Shown: piece after piece, positions 15,611-24,395 of the stretch
How positions within the stretch are numbered: position 1 is the first letter of the stretch
Layout of the letters: each line of letters starts with the position of its first letter
Source: Desulfobacterales bacterium
GTDB lineage: Bacteria; Desulfobacterota; Desulfobacteria; Desulfobacterales; JALSRD01
Assembly (NCBI GenBank): GCA_026984935.1
Contig: JALSRD010000073.1
Location: 68,313-132,312, forward strand
DNA: 64,000 nucleotides
Direction of reading: 5' to 3'
Made by a program: the position numbers and the translations under genes
Notes under the pieces: generated by a model
Told to the model about the DNA's origin: nothing
Databases searched by the model: none
The model's input: the letters and a program-made list of their open reading frames with translations, nothing else

Positions 15611-17905
15611 TTACTTTTTCTCCTCGCCAAAGAACCGCTTCCAATCGAGCAGCGGTGTCCGGGGCTGCGGCGCACCGTGTTCAAGAAAAACTTCCTGAAC
15701 CGGATGGGCACAGCCGATGATGTCCGGCAAAGGGCCGGATGGACAGACGGTGCGTTGGACAACGCCCGGCGGCTTGTGAAACCAGCGGTGCGACAGGTGC
15801 TGCGGGATGGCCTTGAAAAGTTCGACCCAGATGGGCATTGCGGCCGCAGCTCCGGTGGCCTGGATCGGATCGCCATTGTCGAATCCCACCCACACCAGCG
15901 CCAGCAGGTCCGGGGTGTAGCCGACGAACCAGGCATCGCGGAAGTCGTTGGTGGTGCCGGTCTTGGCTGCCACCGGGAAATCGATTCCCAGCCGGCTGAG
16001 TCCGCGGGCCGTGCCCTCGGTTGCCACGCTGCGCAGCAGCGAGTTCATCAGGTATGCTTTGGCCGGCGCGATTACGGGCGCCACCGTCATGTACCTGCGT
16101 TTTAGCACGTTTCCCTTCTCGTCCACAACCGCTTTGAGAGACAGCGGGAAGGGCTCGACGCCATTGGCGGCAAAGGTGCAGTACGCCCGGGCCAATTCCA
16201 GCGGCACGACCTCGAAGGCACCCAGCGCCAGGGAGGGATAGGGTTTCAGCGGTGTCGAGAACTTGAATTTTTCAGCCGTTGCCACGATCTGCGGTAGTCC
16301 GATCTGAAAGGCCAGATTGACAGTGGCGACATTCGCAGAGAGCGCCAGTGCCCTGCGCAATGTGAGCTGCTGCTGGTCCATGGGCCTGAAGTTTTTGGGC
16401 CTCCAGGGCTTGCCGCGAACCGTATACGTTCTGGGAATATTGGAGATCAGGCTGGCCGGCGTAAACCGGTCCAGTGCCGCCAGGTAGACGAAAGGTTTGA
16501 AAGTGCTGCCGGGTTGGCGCCGGGCCTGCGTAATGCGGTTGAACTGGCTGACGGCATAGCTGCGCCCGCCGACCATGGCGAGTATGGCACCGGTGCCGGG
16601 TTGCATGACCACCAGAGCGGCCTGCAGGCGGTGGTTTTTGCGGCGGTGCTTCAGCCGCGGATGCTGTTTTTCCAAAATGGCCAGACCGCGGGCCACCGCG
16701 TGCTCAGCCGCTGTCTGGACCTGGGTATCCAGGGTGGTGTAAATGGAAAGGCCCAGGCTGGCAAGCGCCTGGGGGGAGTAGAGGCGGGTCAGCTGGGAAG
16801 CCAGGTAGTCGATGAAATAAGGCGCTTTTTTCCCGTACGCCAGATAGCCCGAAGGTCTGACGGGCTGTGCGGCGGCGGTTTGGTATGCGGCATGGCTCAG
16901 CCAACCTTTTTTCAGCATGGCCTGGAGTACCCGATTGCGCCGCTCGCGGGCGCGGTGGGGATGAAGGTAGGGCGAATATGCGTTGGGCGCCCGAATCAAG
17001 CCGGCCAAAGTGGCGGCTTCGGCCAAAGAGAGCCGGGCGGCCGGTTTGCCGAAGTAGAATCTGGCGGCTTCCCCGATGCCGTTGATGGACACCGACCCCT
17101 TCTGACCGAAATAAATCTCGTTTAGATAAATCTCCAGGATTTCCCTTTTGCCGTACAGCTGCTCGATGATCAGCGCGATCAGAATTTCCTTCAGTTTGCG
17201 GGCCACGGTGCGTTCGGGGGTCAGAAAGTAGTTTTTAGCCAGCTGCTGGGTGATGGTCGAGCCGCCCTGGCGGATGGCGGCGTGGCGCAGGTCCGTGTAA
17301 AAGGCCCGCAGCATGCCCCTGAGGTCCACCCCGTGATGTTTGAAAAAACGGTTGTCCTCGGCCGCCAGCACGGCTCTGATGAGGTAGCCGGGCATGTGCT
17401 CGATGGCGATCAGTTCACGCTGTTCCCGGCGGGGGCCGAAAAAGCGCATGATCTCCTCGGGTTCGAGTTCCAGCAGTGCCAGCCTGCTGCCCTTGGCGGC
17501 GTTGCGGATGGTGTCGATGCGGTTGCCCCGCAGCCGGATCACCGCTATCAGTGCCGGCCGGTGGCTTGTCGGGGTTTTCAGGCTGTGCAGAAAAATCCGC
17601 AGCACGCTGCCATGCATCTGCAGCTGGCCCGGTTGTTGCGGATAGGTGTGTACACGATGGTAACCGAGCTGTTCGAGTTTTCGAAAAAACAGGCTGCGGT
17701 TGATGGTTTGGCCTGGATACAACAGCGTGGTGTCTGAAAAAACCCGTGAAGGGATGCGCCAGCGGCGGCCCGCGAAACGTTTTTCGATCTGCAGGGCCAA
17801 TCGGCCGCAGTAAATACCTCCGGCCACCAGAAATACGGCCATCAGCAGCAGAAGAGCCTTCAGGCGCCATTTTCGTCTGTGGGAGCGTTTCTTGTTGCGT
17901 TTCAT
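15611..17905 (-). CDS. mrcB: Bifunctional class A penicillin-binding protein PBP1B
   Basis: A 764-residue peptidoglycan glycosyltransferase/transpeptidase anchored by one N-terminal membrane helix after a basic cytoplasmic tail. A UB2H-like domain (about 65-150) identifies the PBP1B type. The GT51 domain shows EDNRFFKHHGVD, with the catalytic Glu, and GGSTITQQLAKN. The transpeptidase domain has SxxK as GSTFKPF, SxN as SANVATV and KTGTTNDF. Residues run to the usual end. There is no strong Shine-Dalgarno before the ATG. It is the first gene of an apparent mrcB-TPR lipoprotein-CDF operon. Confidence 0.95.
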   Translation of the reverse strand: MKRNKKRSHRRKWRLKALLLLMAVFLVAGGIYCGRLALQIEKRFAGRRWRIPSRVFSDTTLLYPGQTINRSLFFRKLEQLGYHRVHTYPQQPGQLQMHGSVLRIFLHSLKTPTSHRPALIAVIRLRGNRIDTIRNAAKGSRLALLELEPEEIMRFFGPRREQRELIAIEHMPGYLIRAVLAAEDNRFFKHHGVDLRGMLRAFYTDLRHAAIRQGGSTITQQLAKNYFLTPERTVARKLKEILIALIIEQLYGKREILEIYLNEIYFGQKGSVSINGIGEAARFYFGKPAARLSLAEAATLAGLIRAPNAYSPYLHPHRARERRNRVLQAMLKKGWLSHAAYQTAAAQPVRPSGYLAYGKKAPYFIDYLASQLTRLYSPQALASLGLSIYTTLDTQVQTAAEHAVARGLAILEKQHPRLKHRRKNHRLQAALVVMQPGTGAILAMVGGRSYAVSQFNRITQARRQPGSTFKPFVYLAALDRFTPASLISNIPRTYTVRGKPWRPKNFRPMDQQQLTLRRALALSANVATVNLAFQIGLPQIVATAEKFKFSTPLKPYPSLALGAFEVVPLELARAYCTFAANGVEPFPLSLKAVVDEKGNVLKRRYMTVAPVIAPAKAYLMNSLLRSVATEGTARGLSRLGIDFPVAAKTGTTNDFRDAWFVGYTPDLLALVWVGFDNGDPIQATGAAAAMPIWVELFKAIPQHLSHRWFHKPPGVVQRTVCPSGPLPDIIGCAHPVQEVFLEHGAPQPRTPLLDWKRFFGEEKK

Positions 17906-18118
17906 GAAATAACTTTGCCGTGCATCAGAGGTTGACTTCTGCTGGTGTTGGATCTACAAATTCATTCAGACGGTACGTGTACGTAGGCTGATTCATGCCG
18001 CCATCGTACGGTAAAGTTCCATCAATAGCCGCCTGTGGGCAATGTAACCCAAAGCCGTCGCAGAGGCAATGATACCGTGATCTTTTCAGAGGCATTGCCG
18101 GCTGCCGGCGCGTGAGGC
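17906..18118. other. Divergent intergenic region between mrcB and map
   Basis: This 213-base stretch holds the divergent starts of mrcB and map and should contain their promoters, none of which I can place firmly. The minus-strand frame ending at 17925 (tail YTYRLNEFVDPTPAEVNL) is AT-richer and reads like ordinary protein, so a gene remnant is possible. It has no clear start or family. Confidence 0.3.
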
Positions 18119-19021
18119 GTGGAAGCCGTGAAACGCAAGTCCGACACATACAAAGTGGGACGTAATGATCCCTGCCCTTGCGGCAGCGGGCTTAAATACA
18201 AGAAATGCTGCTACGGCAGCAAAGCGCCGGAAAAGGGCACCTTGGCTGAAATCTATATGAAAAAGTACAACATCCGCCTGAAACAGAAGAGGGATATCGC
18301 TGGCATCCGGCGCGCCGGACGGCTGGCCATTGAAACCCTTGATCTTGTCGAAGCACGCCTCGAACCGGGCATCACCACCGAAATGATCAACACCTGGGTG
18401 CATGAGTTTACCATCAAAAGCGGCGCAGTGCCGGCGCCATTGAACTACCGCGGTTTTCCCAAAAGTGTCTGTGTGTCGGTAAATGAGGTGATCTGCCACG
18501 GGATTCCCGGCGAGCGCGTGCTGGCGGCCGGTGACATTGTCAATGTGGATGTCACGCCCATTCTGGACGGTTATTACGCCGATGCCAACAAAACTTTTTT
18601 TGTCGGCGATCCCGGGCCGGATGCCCGCAAAATCGTAAATGTAGCACGCAACAGCCTCAAGGCCGGCATGGCCGCAGTACGGCCGGGCAGCACGGTGGGG
18701 GATATCGGCTGGGCCATCCAGTCGTATGCAGAGGGAAAGGGCTGTTCCGTGGTGCGGGAATTCGTGGGCCATGGCGTCGGCTTTGCGTTTCACGAGGCCC
18801 CGCAGATTTTTCACTACGGCCGCAAGGGAGAGGGCATCGCCCTGGTTCCGGGGATGGTTTTTACCATCGAACCCATGATTAACCTGGGCCGGCGGTACCT
18901 GACCGTGCTGGATGACAACTGGACGGCTGTCACGCGGGACGGTTCGCTGTCGGCGCAGTTCGAGCAGACCGTCTGGGTGACTGCAAACGGGGTTGAAAGC
19001 CTGACGCCCTTTGACCTGTAG
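18119..19021 (+). CDS. map: Methionine aminopeptidase type I with N-terminal SEC-C zinc motif
   Basis: A 300-residue enzyme that removes the initiator Met from nascent proteins. The pita-bread fold carries the five metal ligands: Asp in VNVDVTP, Asp in YADANKTF, His in [10 protein letters not shown], Glu in FTIEPM and Glu in AQFEQTV. About 45 extra N-terminal residues include [16 protein letters not shown], the SEC-C zinc motif also found at the SecA tail, which probably helps ribosome or chaperone contact. Either GTG 18119 or GTG 18128 could be the start; both keep the zinc motif. Confidence 0.93.
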   Translation: MEAVKRKSDTYKVGRNDPCPCGSGLKYKKCCYGSKAPEKGTLAEIYMKKYNIRLKQKRDIAGIRRAGRLAIETLDLVEARLEPGITTEMINTWVHEFTIKSGAVPAPLNYRGFPKSVCVSVNEVICHGIPGERVLAAGDIVNVDVTPILDGYYADANKTFFVGDPGPDARKIVNVARNSLKAGMAAVRPGSTVGDIGWAIQSYAEGKGCSVVREFVGHGVGFAFHEAPQIFHYGRKGEGIALVPGMVFTIEPMINLGRRYLTVLDDNWTAVTRDGSLSAQFEQTVWVTANGVESLTPFDL

Positions 19022-19111
19022 CCCGGGGCACCATCTCCGCAGACGCCCGCGGTGCAGTGCTTTTCCGGCCATTTCCGCTGACATGCCGCAGATTCACTTT
19101 CAGGAGGAGCC

Positions 19112-19582
19112 ATGATCGACGTTGAGATTCCAGGGTATACCCGCCTTAAGCTTGAGCATCTGGTCCTTGACTACAACGGTACGCTGGCGGTCGACGGCCA
19201 ATGCCTGGCCGGCGTCAAAGAACGCCTGCGCAGCCTGGCCGAAAAGCTGGCCGTGCATGTGATTACAGCAGATACCTTCGGGCGTGTACAGGCTGAAATG
19301 CAAGACGTTCCCTGCCAGGTGACCATCATGCCCAAGGAAAACCAGGATGCCGGCAAGCTGAATTATGTCCAACGGCTGGGCAGCCGGCGTACCGTCAGCA
19401 TGGGGAACGGCCGCAATGATCGGCTGATGCTGGAAGCCTGTGCGCTGGGAATTGCGGTGATTCTGAAAGAGGGAGTTGCGGGCCAAACCCTGCTGGCCGC
19501 GGACGCGGTCTTTACAGACGTGATTTCCGCTCTGGAGTTTCTGGAAAAACCGTTGCGCATGACGGCGACCTTGCGATCCTGA
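19112..19582 (+). CDS. HAD-superfamily, soluble P-type ATPase-like hydrolase
   Basis: A 156-residue HAD-fold protein that resembles the phosphorylation domain of P-type ATPases without membrane parts. Motif I is LDYNGTLA, with Asn where many HAD phosphatases have the second Asp. Motif III/IV is SMGNGRNDRLML. A short substitution replaces the cap domain. Small members of this group are common in anaerobes and their substrate is unknown. It starts behind TCAGGAGGAGCC, 90 bp after map. It ends 17 bp from the convergent signalling operon. Confidence 0.8.
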   Translation: MIDVEIPGYTRLKLEHLVLDYNGTLAVDGQCLAGVKERLRSLAEKLAVHVITADTFGRVQAEMQDVPCQVTIMPKENQDAGKLNYVQRLGSRRTVSMGNGRNDRLMLEACALGIAVILKEGVAGQTLLAADAVFTDVISALEFLEKPLRMTATLRS

Positions 19583-19599
19583 AATGCGGTGCGGGGTTT

Positions 19600-19962
19600 T
19601 CAGGAAGCGGCCCGTTTCTTAAAAAACCAGCCGGCCTTTTTGGGCTTTTTCCGGCCGTCCGGGTTCGAAAACAGTGTGTCGCAGTTCAGCCGCACCATGG
19701 CGGCGGGTGCTTCAGGATGCATGGCCACGAGGAAAAAGCCGCCGCCGGCGGGCCGCACGTACAACCGCAGGTGTTCAAAAAACAGGTCGGCTTCCTGCAG
19801 ATTCTCGCAAGGCGCCAGGTTAAGGGCGTCAATACCCTGCCAGGCCGCTGTATCGGCGGCGGCCTGAAAAACCACCCGGCCGCTGCGGGAAAGCATGGCA
19901 ACTCCCACAACCCCTTTGATTGACAGTATTTCACTAAATTTTTGGTGCATTTGCACGCTCAT
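19600..19962 (-). CDS. Roadblock/LC7-like small protein
   Basis: A 120-residue protein with a roadblock-like order of strands and helices: a start helix (QKFSEILSIKG), then VVGVAMLSRSGRVVFQ and a C-terminal strand LYVRPAGGGFFLVAM. A basic FF/KK tail may interact with membrane or protein. The family call rests on pattern only. It overlaps the preceding REC-DUF4388 gene by 29 nt and has GGAG eight bases before the ATG. As the last gene in the GTPase operon it could act as a second GTPase-regulating roadblock subunit (inference). Confidence 0.55.
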   Translation of the reverse strand: MSVQMHQKFSEILSIKGVVGVAMLSRSGRVVFQAAADTAAWQGIDALNLAPCENLQEADLFFEHLRLYVRPAGGGFFLVAMHPEAPAAMVRLNCDTLFSNPDGRKKPKKAGWFFKKRAAS

Positions 19963-21028
19963 CTGCGTTTTCTCCGAAAGCGCCGTGCAGGCGGCGCATC
20001 AATTCCTGAAAGAGTTTTTCCCGGGGACACGCCGTGCTGAGCGCAATGGCCGTTTGCGCACCGTCGGGCACAAGCACGCGCCCGCCGCCATCTCCGCAAC
20101 GCACGAAAGCGAACGCCAGCTTTCCGGCGGAAAGCGATCTGCCGGTATCGTTAAAGCACTGCAGCAAATCACGCGCCGCGGTGTCGCTGTATATCCGGTC
20201 GACACCGTGCCAGCCGGAAAGCGCCCGGCGCAATGTCTCCGTCAATACCACTGGCACCTGCGTTACAGACGGCGTGTCCGGTGCGGGGGATGCCTGGCGT
20301 GATCGGCCGGCGTCCTCCGGAGCGCGGGACTCATCCTTTTGGCGCATGGCTTCGAACAGGATATACTGCAGATCGTTTTCAATGCGGCCCCGTGTCACGG
20401 GACAGCTGAGCTGGATGGAGAGCGACACTTCGTCCCACGAGAAGATCTTCCGGGCGGCCGCCTCTTCCCGGAGTTCATCGACCCGCGCATCCAGCAGCTG
20501 TCCCCGGTGGAAAAACAGCGCGCCCCGCTGCCCGGTCGCTTCGCTTTGCAGGCGTAGGGTGCAGGTCCGCTGTTCCATTTCGATGAGCTGCAGAAACATG
20601 CTGGCCGTGACCTTGTGCAGGGTTCCACCATCCGCCTGCTGGTTCAGAATAGCCACGATACGATCATGCAGGTAGCTTATTTTAAAGGGCTTCTCGATGA
20701 ATTCGGCGGCCCCGCTTTCCCGGGCCAAACGCTCCATTTCGGGTGTGCTGAAACCGGACATGATAATGACCGGGATGTCGGCGTAGCGTGCCTGGACATG
20801 TTTCAGGAGCGCCAAGCCGTCCATGCGGGGCATCTTCATGTCCGTGACGATCAGGTCGATGGAACTGGCGCTGAGCTTCTGCACGGCCACCTTGCCATCG
20901 CCGGCGATCAGGATTTCAAAATGCCGGCCGTACTTCGCCATACCCTCCTGGAGTGAAAACAGGGCTTCCTGGTTATCGTCGACGATCAGGACCCTGCGGG
21001 TCGTCGTTGCATGTCGCGGCAGTGGCAC
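19934..21028 (-). CDS. Response regulator with DUF4388 (PatA-like) domain
   Basis: A 364-residue protein. An N-terminal receiver domain (about 10-130) has acidic pocket VDDN, acceptor Asp in IVTDMKMPRMDG and Lys in IEKPFK. A DUF4388-like domain follows (about 135-230, with TLRLQSEATGQRGALFFHRGQLLDA). A low-complexity linker leads to a C-terminal domain of unknown type containing Cys residues. There is no DNA-binding domain, so output is probably by protein contact. GTG 21028 has GGGGA upstream. Its receiver could be the target of the operon kinase (inference). Confidence 0.85.
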   Translation of the reverse strand: MPLPRHATTTRRVLIVDDNQEALFSLQEGMAKYGRHFEILIAGDGKVAVQKLSASSIDLIVTDMKMPRMDGLALLKHVQARYADIPVIIMSGFSTPEMERLARESGAAEFIEKPFKISYLHDRIVAILNQQADGGTLHKVTASMFLQLIEMEQRTCTLRLQSEATGQRGALFFHRGQLLDARVDELREEAAARKIFSWDEVSLSIQLSCPVTRGRIENDLQYILFEAMRQKDESRAPEDAGRSRQASPAPDTPSVTQVPVVLTETLRRALSGWHGVDRIYSDTAARDLLQCFNDTGRSLSAGKLAFAFVRCGDGGGRVLVPDGAQTAIALSTACPREKLFQELMRRLHGAFGENADERANAPKI

Positions 21029-21044
21029 AGGACTTTCCCCGATA

Positions 21045-22019
21045 TCAAAGTTTCAACTGCCGGATCCGGCTGCGGTACTTGTTCGACCATGCCGCCAGGG
21101 GTGCCTTGAATTTGTCTGTCAGGCCCAGTTCGGCGGCAAGTTCGTTCACGGCCTCCGTAACCCCCGCGATAAGCTCCGGGTCGTTCACTTCGGCGCTGCA
21201 TCGTATCTTCTGCTGGCGATAAGCAAATTCCGAAGCAAATGGATCCAGGAAGGGGAAATCGTCGGCTTTTTCCACAAACTTTTTTTTGAGTAGTACGGTA
21301 AAATCGGTTTTGGCGTTTCGGCGGCTACCCGCCAGCTTTTCAAACTGCACCAACAGGTCCTCCAGCATGGCAACGGTCTGCGGCGACGGCTTGCCGTTGG
21401 ACGGAACATCGGCTCCCGGCAGCGTTTTTTCCAGGGGGATGCGGTAGACGTCAAAAATCCCACCCATCTGCGTGGTTTGCGCTACTAGGGCCTCCCGGCG
21501 TGCGGCGGTGGTGTCGAAACGCCAGTTTTCAGCGGCCCGGGAAACACCCAGAGACTTGCCACCACACAAAAACAGCATGCTTTTGTCTTTTTGGGGGCCA
21601 TGCGCCACGTCGATATAGCCGGTGAGCTTTTCGGCCTGCATCTTGGCGATCAGTTTTTCCAGATTGGTGAACTCGGTGCTGAGATTGGCATATATCTTCC
21701 TGGCGTTGCAGAGATTGGCCCAGTAATCGGCCATGCCGGCATCGATGCGGTAGATGAAAAGGGAAAAATTGACTTTTTCGGTGGCCGCGATGACCTTTTC
21801 GGTGCTGACCGGGCGAAGCTTATCGCTGGACCGCAATTTCAATATGCTGTTGATGATTTCGTCTTTGTTAAAAAAGACAGCGCCCTCGGATGTATTGGAT
21901 TTCAGGTAGACACTGCCGCTGCCGATTTCCCCCTGGTAGTGTTCGACCAGTTTGGCAAAATCGATGAAGTAGCTGTTCAAATTAACGACCACCGGTTTGT
22001 CTTTGGGAAAAACGATCAT
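21045..22019 (-). CDS. Uncharacterised protein with DUF4388-like repeats, 324 aa
   Basis: I do not recognise a named family. Two segments, SGSVYLKSNTSEGAVFFNKD (about 30-50) and TGYIDVAHGPQKDKSMLFL (about 140-160), share the DUF4388-like pattern of a strand, a basic loop and a second strand ending in a turn. The C-terminal 90 residues are helical and charged. No membrane segment is present. ATG 22019 behind AAAGGACTTTCG is preferred over the ORF-track start at 22049. It is in the middle of the GTPase operon, 16 bp before the REC-DUF4388 gene, and may be a partner of it. Confidence 0.6.
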   Translation of the reverse strand: MIVFPKDKPVVVNLNSYFIDFAKLVEHYQGEIGSGSVYLKSNTSEGAVFFNKDEIINSILKLRSSDKLRPVSTEKVIAATEKVNFSLFIYRIDAGMADYWANLCNARKIYANLSTEFTNLEKLIAKMQAEKLTGYIDVAHGPQKDKSMLFLCGGKSLGVSRAAENWRFDTTAARREALVAQTTQMGGIFDVYRIPLEKTLPGADVPSNGKPSPQTVAMLEDLLVQFEKLAGSRRNAKTDFTVLLKKKFVEKADDFPFLDPFASEFAYRQQKIRCSAEVNDPELIAGVTEAVNELAAELGLTDKFKAPLAAWSNKYRSRIRQLKL

Positions 22020-22127
22020 CGAAAGTCCTTTTGTCTTGGCCTGGGCCACCGTGCAGCGCCTGTTTCAGCCGGACCCCGCGGCTGTCGTCACATCCAACGT
22101 TGGTTCCGGTCCGTGCGGCGGTGCCTG

Positions 22128-22598
22128 CTAGTAGCCGTTTTCCTTGATTTTGCTGAGCATTTTCTGCCTGAAGTTGCTTCTTTTGCCTTCGCGTTGGATT
22201 TCCTGTGACAGCAGGTCGACCAGTTCAGCCGCGTGATGGGCCGGAAAATCTGAAAAACTGTATCCCAGGTCTTCCAGTGCATCTTCGATCAGAACGGGTG
22301 CCAGCGGTCCGACGGCCAGTGCCAGCTGTACGTTCAGGTAGCTGAAAAAGTCATGGTCGACGGCCGATACCGCTTTTGCCGTCGGTTCGATCAAGTTGAG
22401 CTTGAGCAGCTTGCGGGCGACATCCTCTAGAACTCGGAGCTCAAGCCCTGTACGGCCGGCGATTTCGCTCAGATTCTTCTGGCCGTCGAATTCCGCAAAA
22501 ATTCCCAGCATGCGGCCGGTCAGCGAGAATTCATGCAGGTCGTTGCGCGCCGTTCTCTGAAATACCATAAAAGCAAAATCATCCAGTGGCATATCCAT
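22128..22598 (-). CDS. Uncharacterised helical protein, 156 aa
   Basis: The N-terminal half reads like a winged-helix/PqqD-type fold (TGRMLGIFAEFDGQKNLSEI, then LELRVLEDVARKLLKLNLIE). The C-terminal half is helical (VGPLAPVLIEDALEDLGYSF) and resembles effector-binding tails found beside roadblock proteins. This is pattern-level only, and DNA binding is not shown. GGAGG sits nine bases before the ATG. The start overlaps the preceding gene by 20 nt and there is a 108-nt gap to the next. Confidence 0.55.
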   Translation of the reverse strand: MDMPLDDFAFMVFQRTARNDLHEFSLTGRMLGIFAEFDGQKNLSEIAGRTGLELRVLEDVARKLLKLNLIEPTAKAVSAVDHDFFSYLNVQLALAVGPLAPVLIEDALEDLGYSFSDFPAHHAAELVDLLSQEIQREGKRSNFRQKMLSKIKENGY

Positions 22599-23238
22599 CG
22601 TGCGGGTTCCTCCATGATCTGATCTCTTCTTTCAGTCGCCTGAATTCATCACGGATAACGACCTTGAGCTCTTCAGCCAGGTTTTGCAGCAGAAGTTGCA
22701 ATTCCGGCGAGACGGGTTCCGCCGTGCGCTGCACGACAGCCGGTGCTTTAGCCCGACGCCGGGCTGCCGCAGGCATCACCTGGGTCTGGAAGTCGTGAAA
22801 ACGGCTCACCTGCACACGCAAAATTTTCATCTTGGCGTCCTGGGGCAGGTCCGGCTGGGCGAGAATTTTTTCCAGGCCGGCAAATACAGACTTCATGATA
22901 TTCATGGACTGGACATGCGCTTTGCTCTTGCGGACCTTGATGTAGCGGCCCAGTGAAATCAGCATCTGGATCAGGATGAGTGCGATCTTGTCGCTGGCGC
23001 AAACCTGTTTCAGCGCTGTGAGCCGTTCAATCAGGGCGGTGATGGCCGCATCTGTAATTTCCCAGTCAACGGAAAGGATATCGGCCTTGACGGCCTCAAG
23101 CAGCCGTTTGCCGGTTGCGGCTGTTCGATCCGGCGGCTGTCCCGCTGCGCCCGCTCCAGAAGTGTCTTCATCTTCAAAAAGCATATCGAGGCGTTTACCT
23201 ACTTCAGCGGACAGTGTTTGATCGTCTTTTGCGTCCAC
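22579..23238 (-). CDS. Uncharacterised alpha-helical protein, 219 aa
   Basis: No family recognised. A disordered Gly/Ala/Pro stretch (about 20-45) is followed by a helical domain (about 45-150) with SVDWEITDAAITALIERL and LILIQMLISLGRYIKV. A basic linker and a final coiled-coil-like segment (LQNLAEELKVVIRDEFRRLKEEI) close it. It looks like a scaffold or effector rather than an enzyme. GTG 23238 is preceded by TAGGAGGTGATC, a near-perfect match to the 16S rRNA tail, suggesting strong translation. It starts 11 bp after the GTPase gene. Confidence 0.6.
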   Translation of the reverse strand: MDAKDDQTLSAEVGKRLDMLFEDEDTSGAGAAGQPPDRTAATGKRLLEAVKADILSVDWEITDAAITALIERLTALKQVCASDKIALILIQMLISLGRYIKVRKSKAHVQSMNIMKSVFAGLEKILAQPDLPQDAKMKILRVQVSRFHDFQTQVMPAAARRRAKAPAVVQRTAEPVSPELQLLLQNLAEELKVVIRDEFRRLKEEIRSWRNPHDGYATG

Positions 23239-23249
23239 GCGATCACCTC

Positions 23250-23855
23250 CTATTTTAATTGCCCCTGAACCGTCGGCATGGTCAGCATGATGATTTTTTT
23301 CATCGTTTTGATGACATTGAGCCCCGTAAGGGCGCTGGCCACCATGGAAGGTGCCTTCAGCTGGGCGTTGAGATCCTTTTCCAGAATCTGGGGAGACAGC
23401 ATCGGAATGCCCTTTTCCGCGAGATCGATCTTGTTGTACTGCATGACCAGGGGGATTTTAAAAATACTCTTGTTGTAGTCTGACAGGTTCTCGTACAAAT
23501 TTTTCAGCGACAGGATATTCTTGCGCCGCACGACCGCCATGCAGTCCGCCACGAAAACGACACCGTCGACCCCCCGCAGCACCAGTTTGCGTGTCGAATC
23601 GTATTTTACCTGGCCCGGCACCGTATATAGCTGGACGCGTACATCGTACCCCAGGATCTTGCCCACGTCGAAGGGCAGGAAATCAAAGAACAGCGTACGG
23701 TCACCATGGGTTTTCAGGGACACCAGGTCCGTTTTGATGCGATGGTTGAATTTATTGTAAATGTATTCCAGGTTGGTCGTCTTCCCGCCACGACCAGGGC
23801 CGTAATAGACGATTTTGATCTGAACTTCTCTGGTTTTCGGATTGACAAATGCCAT
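23250..23855 (-). CDS. MglA-like small Ras-family GTPase
   Basis: A 201-residue prokaryotic small GTPase of the MglA type, the switch that sets polarity in Myxococcus and has many uncharacterised relatives. G1 is GPGRGGKTT, G3 is TVPGQ (the MglA form instead of DxxG), and G4 is QYNKIDL. The segment TLFFDFLPFDVG is the family switch I region. Length is typical. The ribosome site is AAGGTGTGA. The roadblock gene is 117 bp upstream and should encode its GAP or adaptor. It probably transmits kinase or localisation signals; the output is unknown. Confidence 0.92.
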   Translation of the reverse strand: MAFVNPKTREVQIKIVYYGPGRGGKTTNLEYIYNKFNHRIKTDLVSLKTHGDRTLFFDFLPFDVGKILGYDVRVQLYTVPGQVKYDSTRKLVLRGVDGVVFVADCMAVVRRKNILSLKNLYENLSDYNKSIFKIPLVMQYNKIDLAEKGIPMLSPQILEKDLNAQLKAPSMVASALTGLNVIKTMKKIIMLTMPTVQGQLK

Positions 23856-23972
23856 TCACACCTTCTGGAAACCATATGCCGGCCGCATTCGTGAATCAAC
23901 GGCCGTGTCCCTCGTGCGAAAAACACCGCCGGTAAATTCCCGTATCCGCGCAGATGCCGAATTTGCCGGCGC

Positions 23973-24377
23973 TCAGGGGCTTCCGTTGGCAGAAAAAATT
24001 TCCGTGATTCTGCTGACGGCTTCAGCGACTTTCAGGCGCAGAAATCCCAGCGAAACCTCGTTGCTGAATATGGTTACCAGCAAGAATTCCGTCATGATCT
24101 TGCTGAAGTGAATGTTCTCTGATTTCCCCTTGTGGAAAAGCAGCGAAAATTCATCTTCACCGATGATTTTGGCCATGGCGCTGACGGCACCGAAGTTTCC
24201 GGCTGCCAGCGCCGCCAGAGAGTAGATATCGTGCTTTTTGCTGCCGTTGTCGCGTGAAGCCAGGATGTTGCCGGCCATGTCGATGAGCACGACGCAGCTG
24301 ACGCCCAGATCGATGATGTCGTTTTGCAGCACACTTTCGATGTCGTTGAGCTGCTGTTCATTTACGACCAGTGCCAA
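23973..24377 (-). CDS. Roadblock/LC7 domain protein (MglB-like)
   Basis: A 134-residue roadblock protein. Strand-helix order is visible: LNDIESVLQNDIIDLGVSCVVLIDMAGNILA, then the glycine-rich helix SLAALAAGNFGAVSAM and FLLVTIFSNEVSLGFLRLK. MglB-type roadblock dimers act as GAPs for MglA. A TTG start is well supported by AAAAAGGAG eight bases before it. It lies 18 bp after the histidine kinase and before the GTPase, repeating the kinase-roadblock-GTPase order of actinobacterial conservons. Confidence 0.85.
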   Translation of the reverse strand: MALVVNEQQLNDIESVLQNDIIDLGVSCVVLIDMAGNILASRDNGSKKHDIYSLAALAAGNFGAVSAMAKIIGEDEFSLLFHKGKSENIHFSKIMTEFLLVTIFSNEVSLGFLRLKVAEAVSRITEIFSANGSP

Positions 24378-24395
24378 GACGGTTCTCCTTTTTGC

